The position numbers and the translations under genes were made by a program. The notes below the pieces were generated by a model. The model was not told the origin of the DNA. It did no database searches and was given only the letters and a program-made list of their open reading frames with translations. Of a stretch of 31,036 nt of DNA, positions 18,129-25,723 are shown piece by piece. The DNA comes from a virus. The stretch's first letter is position 1, and the number at the start of each line of letters is the position of its first letter. Location: positions 1-31,036 of IMG/VR virus record IMGVR_UViG_3300001589_000087; one strand, written 5' to 3'.

Positions 18129-19447
18129 TAGTCAAGCTCCAATACTAAAGAATCTTTTTTACATCTTATATCCATTGTATATTCGTCTTCAAATTTATGT
18201 GTAATACTTGTAATAATGTGTAGACCAGATAATAATTTATCTACCATATTACCTCTTTCGTCTTCTAATTCATCTGGATCTGAAGATTTTGTAAGAGTTA
18301 ATTTAATTTTTTTACCAACACATAAATCGAAATCACCATTTAATTCTAAATCATGGCTCATAAATTCTGTATTTTCTAAATACGCTTCATTTTTTAATAA
18401 TGTAGGTACTAATGGTTGATGATAATTACTTAAATTGCCAAATGCTAATGTATTAGTAGATATAAAATGATTTTTTGCTTTAGTAAATTCATTTAATTTT
18501 TTTGATTGAAATTCTGTACTAAGACTAAAAGGTAAATTTGCGTTTAATCTTTTTAGTTTCTTTTTATCATATCTAAATTCATTCTTTTCTAATTTTTTAG
18601 TAGCAATATCAAATGAGATCATATTAGAAGCATAAGCTCCAGATGAAACAGATAAATATTTAGATAAGTTTAATTCAGAAGATATTTTTCTTATCTTAGC
18701 CATACCTTCTTCATAAGCATCTTTTGAATCCATTTCACCAGTATAAAAAGCTTTTTGTTTATATTCTCTATATGTATCTTCTTCCATTAAATTTTCATAT
18801 GAATTAAAGTTAACGCCATTTGTTGCTGTTTCATAGAAATAAAATGGCGTAGAGTTATCAAATGCATTTCTCAATAACCAAGAAACAGCATTTAATGGTC
18901 GAAGCTTAGGGTATATGCCTTTAATAATATCTTTTGTATCAGTATTAATAAAGTTTGGTTTAATTTCTAAATCTTTTTTACATATACTTTGTACTAATTG
19001 TCCTATTGACCCTTGGAAAGAACGTTCTAATACTTTTAATTGATTAATCCAAGAGTGTTTTGATACTGCTACCATCTCATAATATTGTACACCAGGTGAT
19101 GACTTTGAATAATTTTGTATAGATGCTAGAAATAATTCTAATTTAAATTCTTTTTTCTCGCCTGAATTATCATCTGTAAGTTCAACTGTTTTTAAATGAA
19201 CATTAATTTTTTCATTACCAGTTAATTTTTTTATTTCTAAAAAGTTTAAAGCATCTTGAATAGCAACTGTTAATTGTATTGAAGATCTATATAAACTTTC
19301 TGTTATTGTAATTGCACCAAGCAAATCAATTATATTAATTACATCACCACCATTTGTAGTAATGTCAAACTGCATTATCTGGTATGCTGAAGGTAAAGAT
19401 CCTTCAGAAGAGCCAGCTGCTAATTTTGCATTAAATTGTTTAGCCAT
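18128..19447 (-). CDS. gp27: gp27-like baseplate hub protein
   Basis: The 439-aa protein has a hub-like N-terminus: SLPSAYQIMQFDITTNGGDV, then IDLLGAITITESLYRSSIQL, IQDALNFLEIKKLTGNEKIN and FLASIQNYSKSSPGVQYYEM. Later parts include PKLRPLNAVSWLLRNAFDNS and TPFYFYETATNGVNF, a pattern shared by gp27/gpD-type tail hubs. These trimers cap the tube and carry the gp5 spike. The gene lies directly upstream of gp5 with a TAATG overlap and overlaps the end of gp53 by 8 bases. T4 gp27 is 391 aa, so the length fits. Identity to T4 gp27 rests on layout and pattern rather than strong sequence similarity, and 'baseplate hub subunit' is the safe name. Confidence 0.75.
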   Translation of the reverse strand: MAKQFNAKLAAGSSEGSLPSAYQIMQFDITTNGGDVINIIDLLGAITITESLYRSSIQLTVAIQDALNFLEIKKLTGNEKINVHLKTVELTDDNSGEKKEFKLELFLASIQNYSKSSPGVQYYEMVAVSKHSWINQLKVLERSFQGSIGQLVQSICKKDLEIKPNFINTDTKDIIKGIYPKLRPLNAVSWLLRNAFDNSTPFYFYETATNGVNFNSYENLMEEDTYREYKQKAFYTGEMDSKDAYEEGMAKIRKISSELNLSKYLSVSSGAYASNMISFDIATKKLEKNEFRYDKKKLKRLNANLPFSLSTEFQSKKLNEFTKAKNHFISTNTLAFGNLSNYHQPLVPTLLKNEAYLENTEFMSHDLELNGDFDLCVGKKIKLTLTKSSDPDELEDERGNMVDKLLSGLHIITSITHKFEDEYTMDIRCKKDSLVLELD

Positions 19448-20273
19448 TTATAAGAGTCTCAAATTCTTCTGCAAATTGTTCAACAAATCTAGGATCAAGT
19501 ACTCTAATCTTAGATCGTTCTTCATTTATATCAAAGAGATGAGCTCTGTTTGTTTTAAACGATAAACTATTTGTTGCAACAGTTCCTGCATATGTAGTTG
19601 CGTTTTCTGAAAAGTTAGTTGATGGATATACATATCTTTCTTCAGCATCGCCTGTTTCAAAGTAATGATGAGGAGCATCAGCATATTTGTATACTACATA
19701 TGATGCAACTGAATCACCAGTTGTTTGTCCATCAATATTTTCTGTTGAATTGTTAATAGCATTAGGGTCACCAATAAATGCACCAGTCGTATTTTGAATT
19801 ACTAACTGATTCATATCAACATTTTTTTGTGTTAATGTACCAGCTGCTCCTGATATAGAACCAACTATACCTTCTCCTATTTCAAATCTACCAGCTAAAC
19901 TATCTTTAAAATTAGTTATTTGTTGATCAGTGTTACGTACAATTTCTGGATTAGTTGTAATTGCAAACCCTTCATATTCTTTTTCTATAAATTTATGAAA
20001 AACTTCTGCACTCATAGGCCATGATGAATACCCATCATGTAAAAAATCATTAATTAAAAAAAATGTCCAATAATAATTTGGTGTATTATATAATCTTTGA
20101 GATACTATATCTGGTCTTTCTCCATTTTTTATCTCATAAAATCTATATTGAGATGGGCTATCAACTTTATAATCTAATGGCCTTACAGATTTATGAAATT
20201 CTACTATAGTTTGTAATGTACCATCACGATTAAAATCATATTTGTTTTTTGGAAATTTTCTAAAATAAGCCAT
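19440..20273 (-). CDS. gp53: Baseplate wedge protein gp53
   Basis: The 277-aa protein has the gp53 hallmark near the N-terminus: FRKFPKNKYDFNRDG, then YRFYEIKNGERPDIVSQRLY and NTPNYYWTFFLINDFLHDGY, SSWPMSAEVFHKFIEKEYEG (about residues 43-101). In T4 gp53 (196 aa) this is the LysM-like region that clamps neighbouring wedges. The central part from about residue 130 is a Gly/Thr/Asn-rich extension that makes this protein longer than T4's. The C-terminus ends IRVLDPRFVEQFAEEFETLI. Its start overlaps the gp48 stop (TAATG), and its last 8 bases overlap the hub gene. Confidence 0.92.
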   Translation of the reverse strand: MAYFRKFPKNKYDFNRDGTLQTIVEFHKSVRPLDYKVDSPSQYRFYEIKNGERPDIVSQRLYNTPNYYWTFFLINDFLHDGYSSWPMSAEVFHKFIEKEYEGFAITTNPEIVRNTDQQITNFKDSLAGRFEIGEGIVGSISGAAGTLTQKNVDMNQLVIQNTTGAFIGDPNAINNSTENIDGQTTGDSVASYVVYKYADAPHHYFETGDAEERYVYPSTNFSENATTYAGTVATNSLSFKTNRAHLFDINEERSKIRVLDPRFVEQFAEEFETLING

Positions 20274-21028
20274 TATACGCTCCCATCATTACTTTCTGAT
20301 TTAGGTCGATCTCTTCTATAATTAAGATCTTCACCATATAAATCATCTCTTGTAAGATTCTTTGTTTCTTGGAATGAAAGTTCCATACCTATTTCAGCTG
20401 GAGCTCCATCTGCATGAAATATATTTGTTGATTCATTATAAACAGTATTCATTGTAGTTAAATAAGAATCTAAAATCATTGGCATAAATTTATTTTCATC
20501 TTCACCACTATAAAATTTAATTCTAAATAATGGAGGATATTGTAATGCTAATGCTCCTATTTCCTTTGGATATAAGAATTTTCTAAAGGTATTTTCAATA
20601 AGTCTTCCGTCTTCAGCTTCGTCTGAAGATTCAGATACTAATTTAAAGCTAAAGGTAAATGTTCTAAGTGCAGTTGATTCAAATGCTACTGCGGTGTATG
20701 GATTTGCAGCTATGCCTTGATTTAATTCAGTAAAAGCTGCTGTATCTCCAGTAGTTCCGCCACCAGCTTTTGCGGCAGAAGTAGCTTTTGCAATTGCATC
20801 AGCTTTAGTAAGGCTTGCTCCATCTCCTAAAGCCTGGCCTGCTCCAATTGAGCCTAAATTAACACTATTATATTGTGCAGCATCAGGTACAGATATACCA
20901 GGCGGTAGATAAAGAAAGATTGTTTCAAATGCTTCTGGATCTTTTTTTGAAATAAGCTCAAAAGATATGTACTCGGCTCCTTCATCAGCCATTTGACTTA
21001 ATTTTTTTGGAAAGTATCGTATTGCCAT
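20273..21028 (-). CDS. gp48: Baseplate tail-tube cap protein gp48
   Basis: The 251-aa protein shows the gp48 pattern. An N-terminal region with FLYLPPGISVPD is followed by an Ala/Gly/Lys-rich stretch (about 70-100). Then come RTFTFSFKLVSESSDEAEDG, NTFRKFLYPKEIG, FRIKFYSGEDENKFMPMILD and GAPAEIGMELSFQETKNLTR. gp48 and gp54 sit on the hub and start tube polymerisation; both have a tube-protein fold. It is the first gene of the minus-strand baseplate operon, and a late box at 21063-21070 gives a leader of about 28 bases. A gp54 homologue is proposed on the other strand, which fits this one being gp48. Confidence 0.82.
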   Translation of the reverse strand: MAIRYFPKKLSQMADEGAEYISFELISKKDPEAFETIFLYLPPGISVPDAAQYNSVNLGSIGAGQALGDGASLTKADAIAKATSAAKAGGGTTGDTAAFTELNQGIAANPYTAVAFESTALRTFTFSFKLVSESSDEAEDGRLIENTFRKFLYPKEIGALALQYPPLFRIKFYSGEDENKFMPMILDSYLTTMNTVYNESTNIFHADGAPAEIGMELSFQETKNLTRDDLYGEDLNYRRDRPKSESNDGSV

Positions 21029-21039
21029 ATAAAAACTCT

Positions 21040-21047
21040 TATAAATA
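21040..21047 (+). promoter_or_regulatory. T4-type late promoter box (TATAAATA) for the gp4 operon
   Basis: An exact TATAAATA on the plus strand lies 33 bases before the gp4 ATG. The predicted start is near 21053, leaving a leader of about 28 bases with AAGG at 21071-21074 as ribosome binding site. Together with the minus-strand box at 21063-21070 it forms a facing pair: each promoter transcribes across the other. Confidence 0.6.
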
Positions 21048-21062
21048 AAATTACTATACAGT

Positions 21063-21070
21063 TATTTATA
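21063..21070 (-). promoter_or_regulatory. T4-type late promoter box (TATAAATA) for the gp48 operon
   Basis: The minus strand reads an exact TATAAATA. In T4 this octamer lies at about -13 to -6 and is recognised by the gp55 sigma factor with gp33. The start point would fall near 21057, leaving about 28 bases before the gp48 ATG. It sits in the 52-base gap between divergent operons, where a promoter is expected. In DNA this AT-rich the octamer also occurs by chance, so location is the main support. Confidence 0.6.
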
Positions 21071-21080
21071 AGGTTTAGAC

Positions 21081-21527
21081 ATGAGTTATAAAGGTAAATA
21101 TACAATTAAAAACAAAGAGAAGTATGCTGGAGACTACACTAAAGTAGTCTATCGCTCCCTCTGGGAAAGGCAAACATTTAAATGGTGTGATAATAACCCT
21201 CAAGTAAGGTATTGGAATTCTGAAGAGATTGTAATACCCTATAAATTTCAAGTAGATAAAAAGATACATAGGTATTTTACTGATTTATTTATTGAAATGA
21301 AAGATGGTAAAAGGTTTTTAATAGAAATTAAGCCAAAAAAAGAGACAGTTCCACCTAAGAAAGGTAAAAGAAAGACAAAAAGATATGCTCAAGAGGCATT
21401 TACATTCATTAAGAACCAAGATAAATGGGAAGCAGCTAATCAATATGCTGAACACAAAGGATGGAAATTCCAAGTATGGACAGAAGATACTTTAAAGGGA
21501 TTAGGCATCAAACTACTAAAATCTTGA
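21081..21527 (+). CDS. gp4: Head completion protein gp4
   Basis: The 148-aa protein matches the T4 gp4 (gp50/65) head-completion family. It starts MSYKGKYTIKNKEKYAGDYT, followed by VVYRSLWERQTFKWCDNNPQ, RYWNSEEIVIPY and HRYFTDLFIEMKDGKRFLIE. Glu29, Asp68 and Glu82-x-Lys84 (EIK) are arranged as in PD-(D/E)xK nuclease folds; whether the protein cuts DNA is unknown. In T4 it acts on filled heads before tail joining. It is the first gene of the plus-strand late operon, with AAGG 6 bases upstream of the ATG. In T4 genes 4 and 53 are adjacent; here they are near each other but on opposite strands. Confidence 0.9.
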   Translation: MSYKGKYTIKNKEKYAGDYTKVVYRSLWERQTFKWCDNNPQVRYWNSEEIVIPYKFQVDKKIHRYFTDLFIEMKDGKRFLIEIKPKKETVPPKKGKRKTKRYAQEAFTFIKNQDKWEAANQYAEHKGWKFQVWTEDTLKGLGIKLLKS

Positions 21528-21535
21528 TATAAATA
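21528..21535 (+). promoter_or_regulatory. Late promoter box placed so transcription would begin at the ATG
   Basis: TATAAATA lies between the gp4 stop (21525-21527) and the next ATG (21541). With T4 spacing (last box base at -6), +1 falls on the A of that ATG. No Shine-Dalgarno sequence is present. The 18 bases TATAAATAGATATATGGC are identical to those before and over the gp25 start. Confidence 0.45.
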
Positions 21536-21540
21536 GATAT

Positions 21541-22128
21541 ATGGCAAGTTTATTTGATACACTACAAGCTGGAGCATTTCGTGCTGGTATACAAGCCAGA
21601 ACACGAGAGAGTAATCTTTGGTTTCAAAAAAATGTAAAAAAATTAGGTACTGTAAGTAGGACAGCTCTATTAAAAGACGATGCATTAGATCCGCAATCTA
21701 AATTTATTGCTGGTAATATGTATATGTATTTCTACGATCCAAAATTTAAAGATGAATTACCTTATTACGATAGATTCCCTTTATCAATTATGGTTGAACC
21801 AGCTAAGGGTGGTTTCTATGGTCTTAATTTACATTACTTAGCTCCAGGAGTAAGAGCTCGATTCCTTGATGAGTTAATGAATACAGCTCCTAAAAATATA
21901 ACTGATAGATCTAGATTAAAATTAAGATATAATCTACTTCAAGGTGTAAAAAAATATAAAGAATTTAAACCATGTTTCAAACATTATTTGATGAATCATG
22001 TAGAATCTAAGATGGTAAGAGTACCTATGACAGACTGGGAAATTGCTATATTCTTACCAACTGAACAATTTAAGAAAGTTAAATCTCAATCAGTTTGGAG
22101 ATATTCTAGGAAACAATACGCAGGTTAA
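21541..22128 (+). CDS. Conserved T4-type virion protein, possibly gp2 (DNA end protector)
   Basis: The 195-aa protein begins MASLFDTLQAGAFRAGIQAR, TRESNLWFQKNVK. It has a striking aromatic block, MYMYFYDPKFKDELPYYDRF then GFYGLNLHYLAPGVRARFLD (about residues 60-116), and a C-terminus rich in Lys/Tyr/Trp. I recognise this pattern from marine T4-like phages. In T4 the genes next to gene 4 are 2 and 53, so gp2, which binds packaged DNA ends and shields them from RecBCD, is the likeliest equivalent. I cannot confirm similarity to T4 gp2 itself (274 aa). It has a late box directly before the ATG instead of a ribosome binding site. Confidence 0.7.
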   Translation: MASLFDTLQAGAFRAGIQARTRESNLWFQKNVKKLGTVSRTALLKDDALDPQSKFIAGNMYMYFYDPKFKDELPYYDRFPLSIMVEPAKGGFYGLNLHYLAPGVRARFLDELMNTAPKNITDRSRLKLRYNLLQGVKKYKEFKPCFKHYLMNHVESKMVRVPMTDWEIAIFLPTEQFKKVKSQSVWRYSRKQYAG

Positions 22129-22131
22129 TAA

Positions 22132-22764
22132 ATGGATATAGACAAATTAAAGGCTACGATTAGTAAAAAAGGTGGAGTTGCAAAACAAAACAGATTTAAT
22201 GTCTTTTTTACTCCTCCAAAAGTATCGCTTATAAACAAAAATCCTGCTACTTTAATAGGTACTTTAGTTTCGGGTGGTGGTATAAAGAATGTATTTAACG
22301 ACCCAAGAGATATATCACTACTTTGTGAATCAGCTTCATTGCCTGGTCGGCAAATAAATACAACAGAATATCAAAATACTGATCTAACTAAGAAACAAGT
22401 TAATGGTGTTATAGACGAAGACGTTACACTTAACTTTATTCTTACAAATGATTACTATATAAAGAACATATTTGATGAATGGACATCAAACATAATCAAT
22501 TTAGATAAATATAAAATTGGTTATAAAGAAGATTTTACGACTGACGTTGTTATACAACAGATCAATCATAAAAACATACCAATATATGGTGTGAAGTTGG
22601 TAAATGCGTTTCCAACTACTTTAACTGCTGTGACTTTGGATAATAATAGTGAAAATACTATCCAAAAATTCTCAGTGACGCTATCATATGATAAATATGT
22701 AGAAGAAAATGCGCTGGAAAGCGTTGTTTCTACAGCAAGATCAGTGATAGACTTATTATCATAG
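22132..22764 (+). CDS. gp54: Tail-tube-fold protein, probably gp54 baseplate tube initiator
   Basis: The 210-aa protein has the layout of the gp19/gp54 tube fold: GGVAKQNRFNVFFTPPK near the start, LCESASLPGRQINTTEYQ (about 63-80), VIDEDVTLNFILTNDYYIKN with IFDEWTSNIINLDKYKIGY, and KFSVTLSYDKYVEE near the end. The tube protein gp19 is normally beside the sheath gene gp18, which is not here. The opposite operon starts with gp48, so gp54 is the better assignment; gp48 and gp54 together start tube growth. T4 gp54 is 320 aa, so this form is shorter. A divergent tube paralogue is the alternative. It starts 3 bases after the preceding stop, with AGG about 8 bases before the ATG. Confidence 0.72.
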   Translation: MDIDKLKATISKKGGVAKQNRFNVFFTPPKVSLINKNPATLIGTLVSGGGIKNVFNDPRDISLLCESASLPGRQINTTEYQNTDLTKKQVNGVIDEDVTLNFILTNDYYIKNIFDEWTSNIINLDKYKIGYKEDFTTDVVIQQINHKNIPIYGVKLVNAFPTTLTAVTLDNNSENTIQKFSVTLSYDKYVEENALESVVSTARSVIDLLS

Positions 22765-22776
22765 GAGATATAAATT

Positions 22777-23484
22777 ATGGCTTTGCCACAAGTAAATGTT
22801 TCCAAGTATAAAACGGTTATTCCGTCGCTTGGAAAAGAGGTTGAATATAGACCTTACCTTGTAAAAGAGGAAAAAATATTAATGATCGCTATGGAATCTC
22901 AAGATCAACAACAGATTCTTACAGCAGTCAAAGATGTTATTAGCAACTGTATATATGATGATGTGAAAGTAAGCGAGCTAGCAATATTTGATATTGAAGC
23001 TTTATTCTTAGCATTGAGAGGTAAATCAGTTGGTGAAGGCATCGATTTAAAAATGAAGTGTCATGAATGTGAACATATGAATGACATTGAATTAAATATT
23101 AATGATATCAACATCCCAGAAGTGGACAATGAAGATATTACTATAGCATTAAATGATGAAATAGGAATTGTTATGAGATATCCTTCCTTTGAACAGATTA
23201 ATTCTTTCAAAGAAGGTGAATTAGAAACGGTTGATGGAGTATTTAAACTTCTTAAATCATGTATTAAATCAATATATGACGAAGAAGATGTTTATGATGC
23301 TGATAAAGAAACTGATAAGTCACTTAATAACTTTATTGAAAGTTTGTCAAGTGGTCAGTTTCAAAAGGTATCAGACTTTTTTAATGATATGCCATCGCTT
23401 AGATATAACGTTGAATATAAATGTGTTAAATGTGAGAATGAGAATACTACGGAGTTAAGAGGACTTCAAAGTTTTTTTACGTAG
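22777..23484 (+). CDS. gp26: Baseplate hub / tail assembly protein gp26
   Basis: The 235-aa protein starts MALPQVNVSKYKTVIPSLGK, EVEYRPYLVKEEKILMIA and contains IFDIEALFLALRGKSVGEGI, the signature of the T4_baseplate (gp26) family (T4 gp26 is 208 aa). Cys95/Cys98 (CHEC) and Cys216/Cys219 (CVKC) form two CxxC pairs that could hold one zinc ion. GGAG about 9 bases upstream is a good ribosome binding site. The reading frame ends in AGT TTT TTT ACG TAG, and the -1 frame continues for 65 codons from the T run, so this is probably the short product of a frameshift pair. It precedes the tape measure gene, as tail assembly chaperones do in other long-tailed phages. Confidence 0.87.
   Translation: MALPQVNVSKYKTVIPSLGKEVEYRPYLVKEEKILMIAMESQDQQQILTAVKDVISNCIYDDVKVSELAIFDIEALFLALRGKSVGEGIDLKMKCHECEHMNDIELNINDINIPEVDNEDITIALNDEIGIVMRYPSFEQINSFKEGELETVDGVFKLLKSCIKSIYDEEDVYDADKETDKSLNNFIESLSSGQFQKVSDFFNDMPSLRYNVEYKCVKCENENTTELRGLQSFFT
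23472..23478 (+). promoter_or_regulatory. Slippery heptamer for -1 ribosomal frameshift (T TTT TTT)
   Basis: Seven Ts stand in the exact X XXY YYZ register of the gp26 frame (AGT TTT TTT ACG). Two codons downstream the gp26 frame stops at TAG (23482-23484), while the -1 frame runs to 23675. This is the layout of programmed frameshifts in tail assembly chaperone genes. Confidence 0.7.
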
Positions 23485-23675
23485 GCCTCTCACACGATAG
23501 TCTTGTAAACCATTATAAGACTAATTTTGCAATGATGCAGCATCATGGTTATTCATTAAATGAACTAGATAATATGGTGCCGTGGGAGAGGGAGATATAT
23601 ATTTCTCTTTTACAGGATTATATTAAAGAAGAAAACGAACGTATTAAACGGGAAAATAGGAAGTACAACAGATGA
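23478..23675 (+). CDS. gp51: Frameshift extension of gp26 in gp51 position (65 aa, no own start)
   Basis: Reading in -1 from the T run gives FFYVGLSHDSLVNHYKTNFA, MMQHHGYSLNELDNMVPWER, EIYISLLQDYIKEENERIKR, ENRKYNR then TGA. The SLNELDNMVPWERE part looks like a conserved tail-assembly-chaperone helix. No start codon precedes the conserved part, so I read it as the C-terminal half of a 299-aa gp26-51 fusion (234 residues plus 65). Its TGA overlaps the next ATG as ATGA. T4 encodes gp26 and gp51 as separate genes; calling this gp51 rests on position. An independent internal start at the Met-Met pair is the alternative. Confidence 0.72.
   Translation, partial: YVGLSHDSLVNHYKTNFAMMQHHGYSLNELDNMVPWEREIYISLLQDYIKEENERIKRENRKYNR
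23498..23523 (+). other. Possible frameshift-stimulating hairpin
   Basis: TAGTCTT (23498-23504) pairs perfectly with AAGACTA (23517-23523) around a 12-base loop, 19 bases after the slippery run. The spacer is longer than the usual 5-9 bases for stimulators and the stem is AT-rich, so its role is uncertain. Confidence 0.3.
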
Positions 23676-24049
23676 GCAAAGAAGAATTTAGTGGTGACAT
23701 GAGTAGAAATGAGGTCGAAATCGATCTTAATAAATTCATGGAACTCGTAACTGAGAATTCTGCCCTTAAAGCAGAGATCTTACAATTAAAAACAGATGCT
23801 GAACCAGAAAATCCATGGCAAAGATGGATATATCTATCAAACATGGTAGATTCATGGAGAATATTTCCACGCGCATTCTTAAGCGTGTACATATTCTTAT
23901 TGTATTATTGTACAATGTGGTTTATGGACTTACCAAATCCTACTATGGAACAATCCGGATTAATCAGTATCGTAGTTGGTGCTGGAGCTGCTTGGTTTGG
24001 TCTATACGCAGGTACTGCTAAAGATAAAATAAATGGTAGCGGAAAGTAG
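23672..24049 (+). CDS. Two-TM membrane protein, holin-like (125 aa)
   Basis: Residues 1-45 are charged and helical (IDLNKFMELVTENSALKAEI). Two hydrophobic spans follow: FLSVYIFLLYYCTMWFM (about 69-85) and GLISIVVGAGAAWFGLYAGT (about 96-115), joined by a short loop with DLPNPTMEQS. Size, two spans and the GAGAAWFGLYAGT helix resemble small phage holins of the GTA_holin_3TM type, but lysis genes are not usually placed between gp26/51 and the tape measure. It may instead be a membrane protein carried in the tail or used at injection. It overlaps both the frameshift product (ATGA) and is followed directly by the tape-measure ATG. The gene is certain, the function tentative. Confidence 0.75.
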   Translation: MSKEEFSGDMSRNEVEIDLNKFMELVTENSALKAEILQLKTDAEPENPWQRWIYLSNMVDSWRIFPRAFLSVYIFLLYYCTMWFMDLPNPTMEQSGLISIVVGAGAAWFGLYAGTAKDKINGSGK

Positions 24050-25723
24050 ATGAATAAAGATCAAGAGAATCTAGAAGAGCAAACTAGTCGTTTAGACAAG
24101 ATAGTTGAAGTCTTAAAAGAGCAAAAAGAAAAAGATGATGCAGCATTAGCTACGGCTGAACTGCAGAATAAATTGACAATGGTTCAAAGTGGTGCTGCTG
24201 AGAAATTATCAGCTGATCAAAGTGAAGCTATTGAATCTCTTGTACAAGCCTTAAGTGGTAATAAGTTACAAGAACTTGAAACTCAAAAAGAAAACAACAA
24301 ACGCGCTGAAGAAACTCTTGATTTACTTGGTGATATAGTCAAAAATACTCAACCCGGAGCTGGTGGAGATGTAGAGCTAGACGGTATTGGAATGTTAGGT
24401 GCTGGCTTTGTAGTTGCTATTGGCGGAGCTCTTACAGGTTTAGCTCTTGGTGTTGTATTAGGACTGGGCGATTCTCTTAAAGCTTTAGGTAAAATTCTTG
24501 GTAGAGGAATAAAAGGTATAACACCTAAATTTATTTCTACACCTCTTGCTAATCTTGTTAAAAATGTACAGAATTTCTTTAAAGGAATATCTAAATCATT
24601 TAGTACTAGATTTGCTTCTATTGGTAAAACAATAGCAAATACCTTTAAACCTCTAACGAATGGTTTAAAGAATATATCAAATGCATTTAAAGCTGGATTC
24701 TCTGGCTTAAAAACATTTCGATCCGCAACTGGTCAGTTCGGTAAACTTGGATTCTTTGGTAATATAGGTAAGGCGTTAGGTAATGGATTTAGATTTATTA
24801 CGTCAGGTGTTAAAAATATACGTGCAGGATTCCAACAAATATCAGTTATCTTTGGACAGATTACTAAAACATTTAGTGGTGTAGGTAAAGGTACTGGTGG
24901 AATTGGTAAAATTATATCTCAGCTAGGTAATGTATTTAAAACAGTATTTAAAACATTCACTGCTATCGGTAGAACATTAGGTAGATTATTTCTTCCAGTA
25001 CAAATAGTATTAGGAGTCATTGATGGTGTTAAAGGCTTCATCGACGGGTTTAAGAATCAAGAAGGTGGTTTTCTTAAGAAGCTCGTTGCTGGTATAATCG
25101 GTGGTATTGGTGGAGTTATAAAAGGATTGATTGGTATACCATTAGATCTACTGAAAAAAGGTGTAGGATTCATAGCAGGTCTATTAGGATTTGATAACTT
25201 TAAAGAAACCTTAGAAAGCTTTAGTTTCTCTGCACTGATTGGTACTCTATTTGACGGTATTAATAATATATGGCAAGGAATTATCGATTTCTTCGGTAAC
25301 CTTTTCAGTGATCCAGGAGCTACTATATCAGCAGCTTTTAGTAGCATAGGTGATATAATGGGTAATTTAGTTAAATCAATATTAAGAGCAATACTACCAG
25401 ATCCTTCAGCCGATTATGGATTATTCGATCCACGTGGATTAGCAGTTAAAGCAATACCTGATTCTGTATATGAATATGCAGGAATTAATCCAGACACTGG
25501 AGAAGAAGTAGCACCTCCTGTAGAAGCTCAAGCACCTAGTAATGTTGACGGCGAAGAAATGGATATTGTTTCAAGAGAAAACGCAGCTGCAGCTACTGGT
25601 GTAACTAAGGAAGAAGTAGTTAATGTTGTTGGCGGTAATTCTAATCAACAAACAACTAATCAAACTATTATTCAGAATCCTATTAAAATCGATAAGATAT
25701 CCGCTTCAAACGCTAGTAGGTGA
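24050..25723 (+). CDS. gp29: Tail tape-measure-like protein (gp29 position)
   Basis: The 557-aa protein has an N-terminal coiled coil (about 1-100, with EEQTSRLDKIVEVLKEQKEK). A hydrophobic Gly/Ala segment follows (about 113-145, GMLGAGFVVAIGGALTGLAL). Next come many short Phe/Ile/Gly helices spaced by Lys (FKGISKSF, FKPLTNGLKNI, FKTVFKTFTAIGRTL), a second hydrophobic part (about 330-400), and a Gln/Asn-rich tail with NQQTTNQTIIQNPIKI. This is the composition of tape-measure proteins, which set tail length and pass through the tube. T4 gp29 is 590 aa, so the tail would be close to T4 length. The gene follows the gp26/51 frameshift pair, the classic position. No muramidase or peptidase motif is visible. 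Confidence 0.75.
   Translation: MNKDQENLEEQTSRLDKIVEVLKEQKEKDDAALATAELQNKLTMVQSGAAEKLSADQSEAIESLVQALSGNKLQELETQKENNKRAEETLDLLGDIVKNTQPGAGGDVELDGIGMLGAGFVVAIGGALTGLALGVVLGLGDSLKALGKILGRGIKGITPKFISTPLANLVKNVQNFFKGISKSFSTRFASIGKTIANTFKPLTNGLKNISNAFKAGFSGLKTFRSATGQFGKLGFFGNIGKALGNGFRFITSGVKNIRAGFQQISVIFGQITKTFSGVGKGTGGIGKIISQLGNVFKTVFKTFTAIGRTLGRLFLPVQIVLGVIDGVKGFIDGFKNQEGGFLKKLVAGIIGGIGGVIKGLIGIPLDLLKKGVGFIAGLLGFDNFKETLESFSFSALIGTLFDGINNIWQGIIDFFGNLFSDPGATISAAFSSIGDIMGNLVKSILRAILPDPSADYGLFDPRGLAVKAIPDSVYEYAGINPDTGEEVAPPVEAQAPSNVDGEEMDIVSRENAAAATGVTKEEVVNVVGGNSNQQTTNQTIIQNPIKIDKISASNASR

Noticed and set aside
21075-21685. Minus-strand hydrophobic frames opposite gp4 and the gp2-like gene
   Set aside because: gp4 on the plus strand has recognised motifs and a ribosome binding site; the opposite frames are AT-rich shadows with Phe/Ile/Leu runs.
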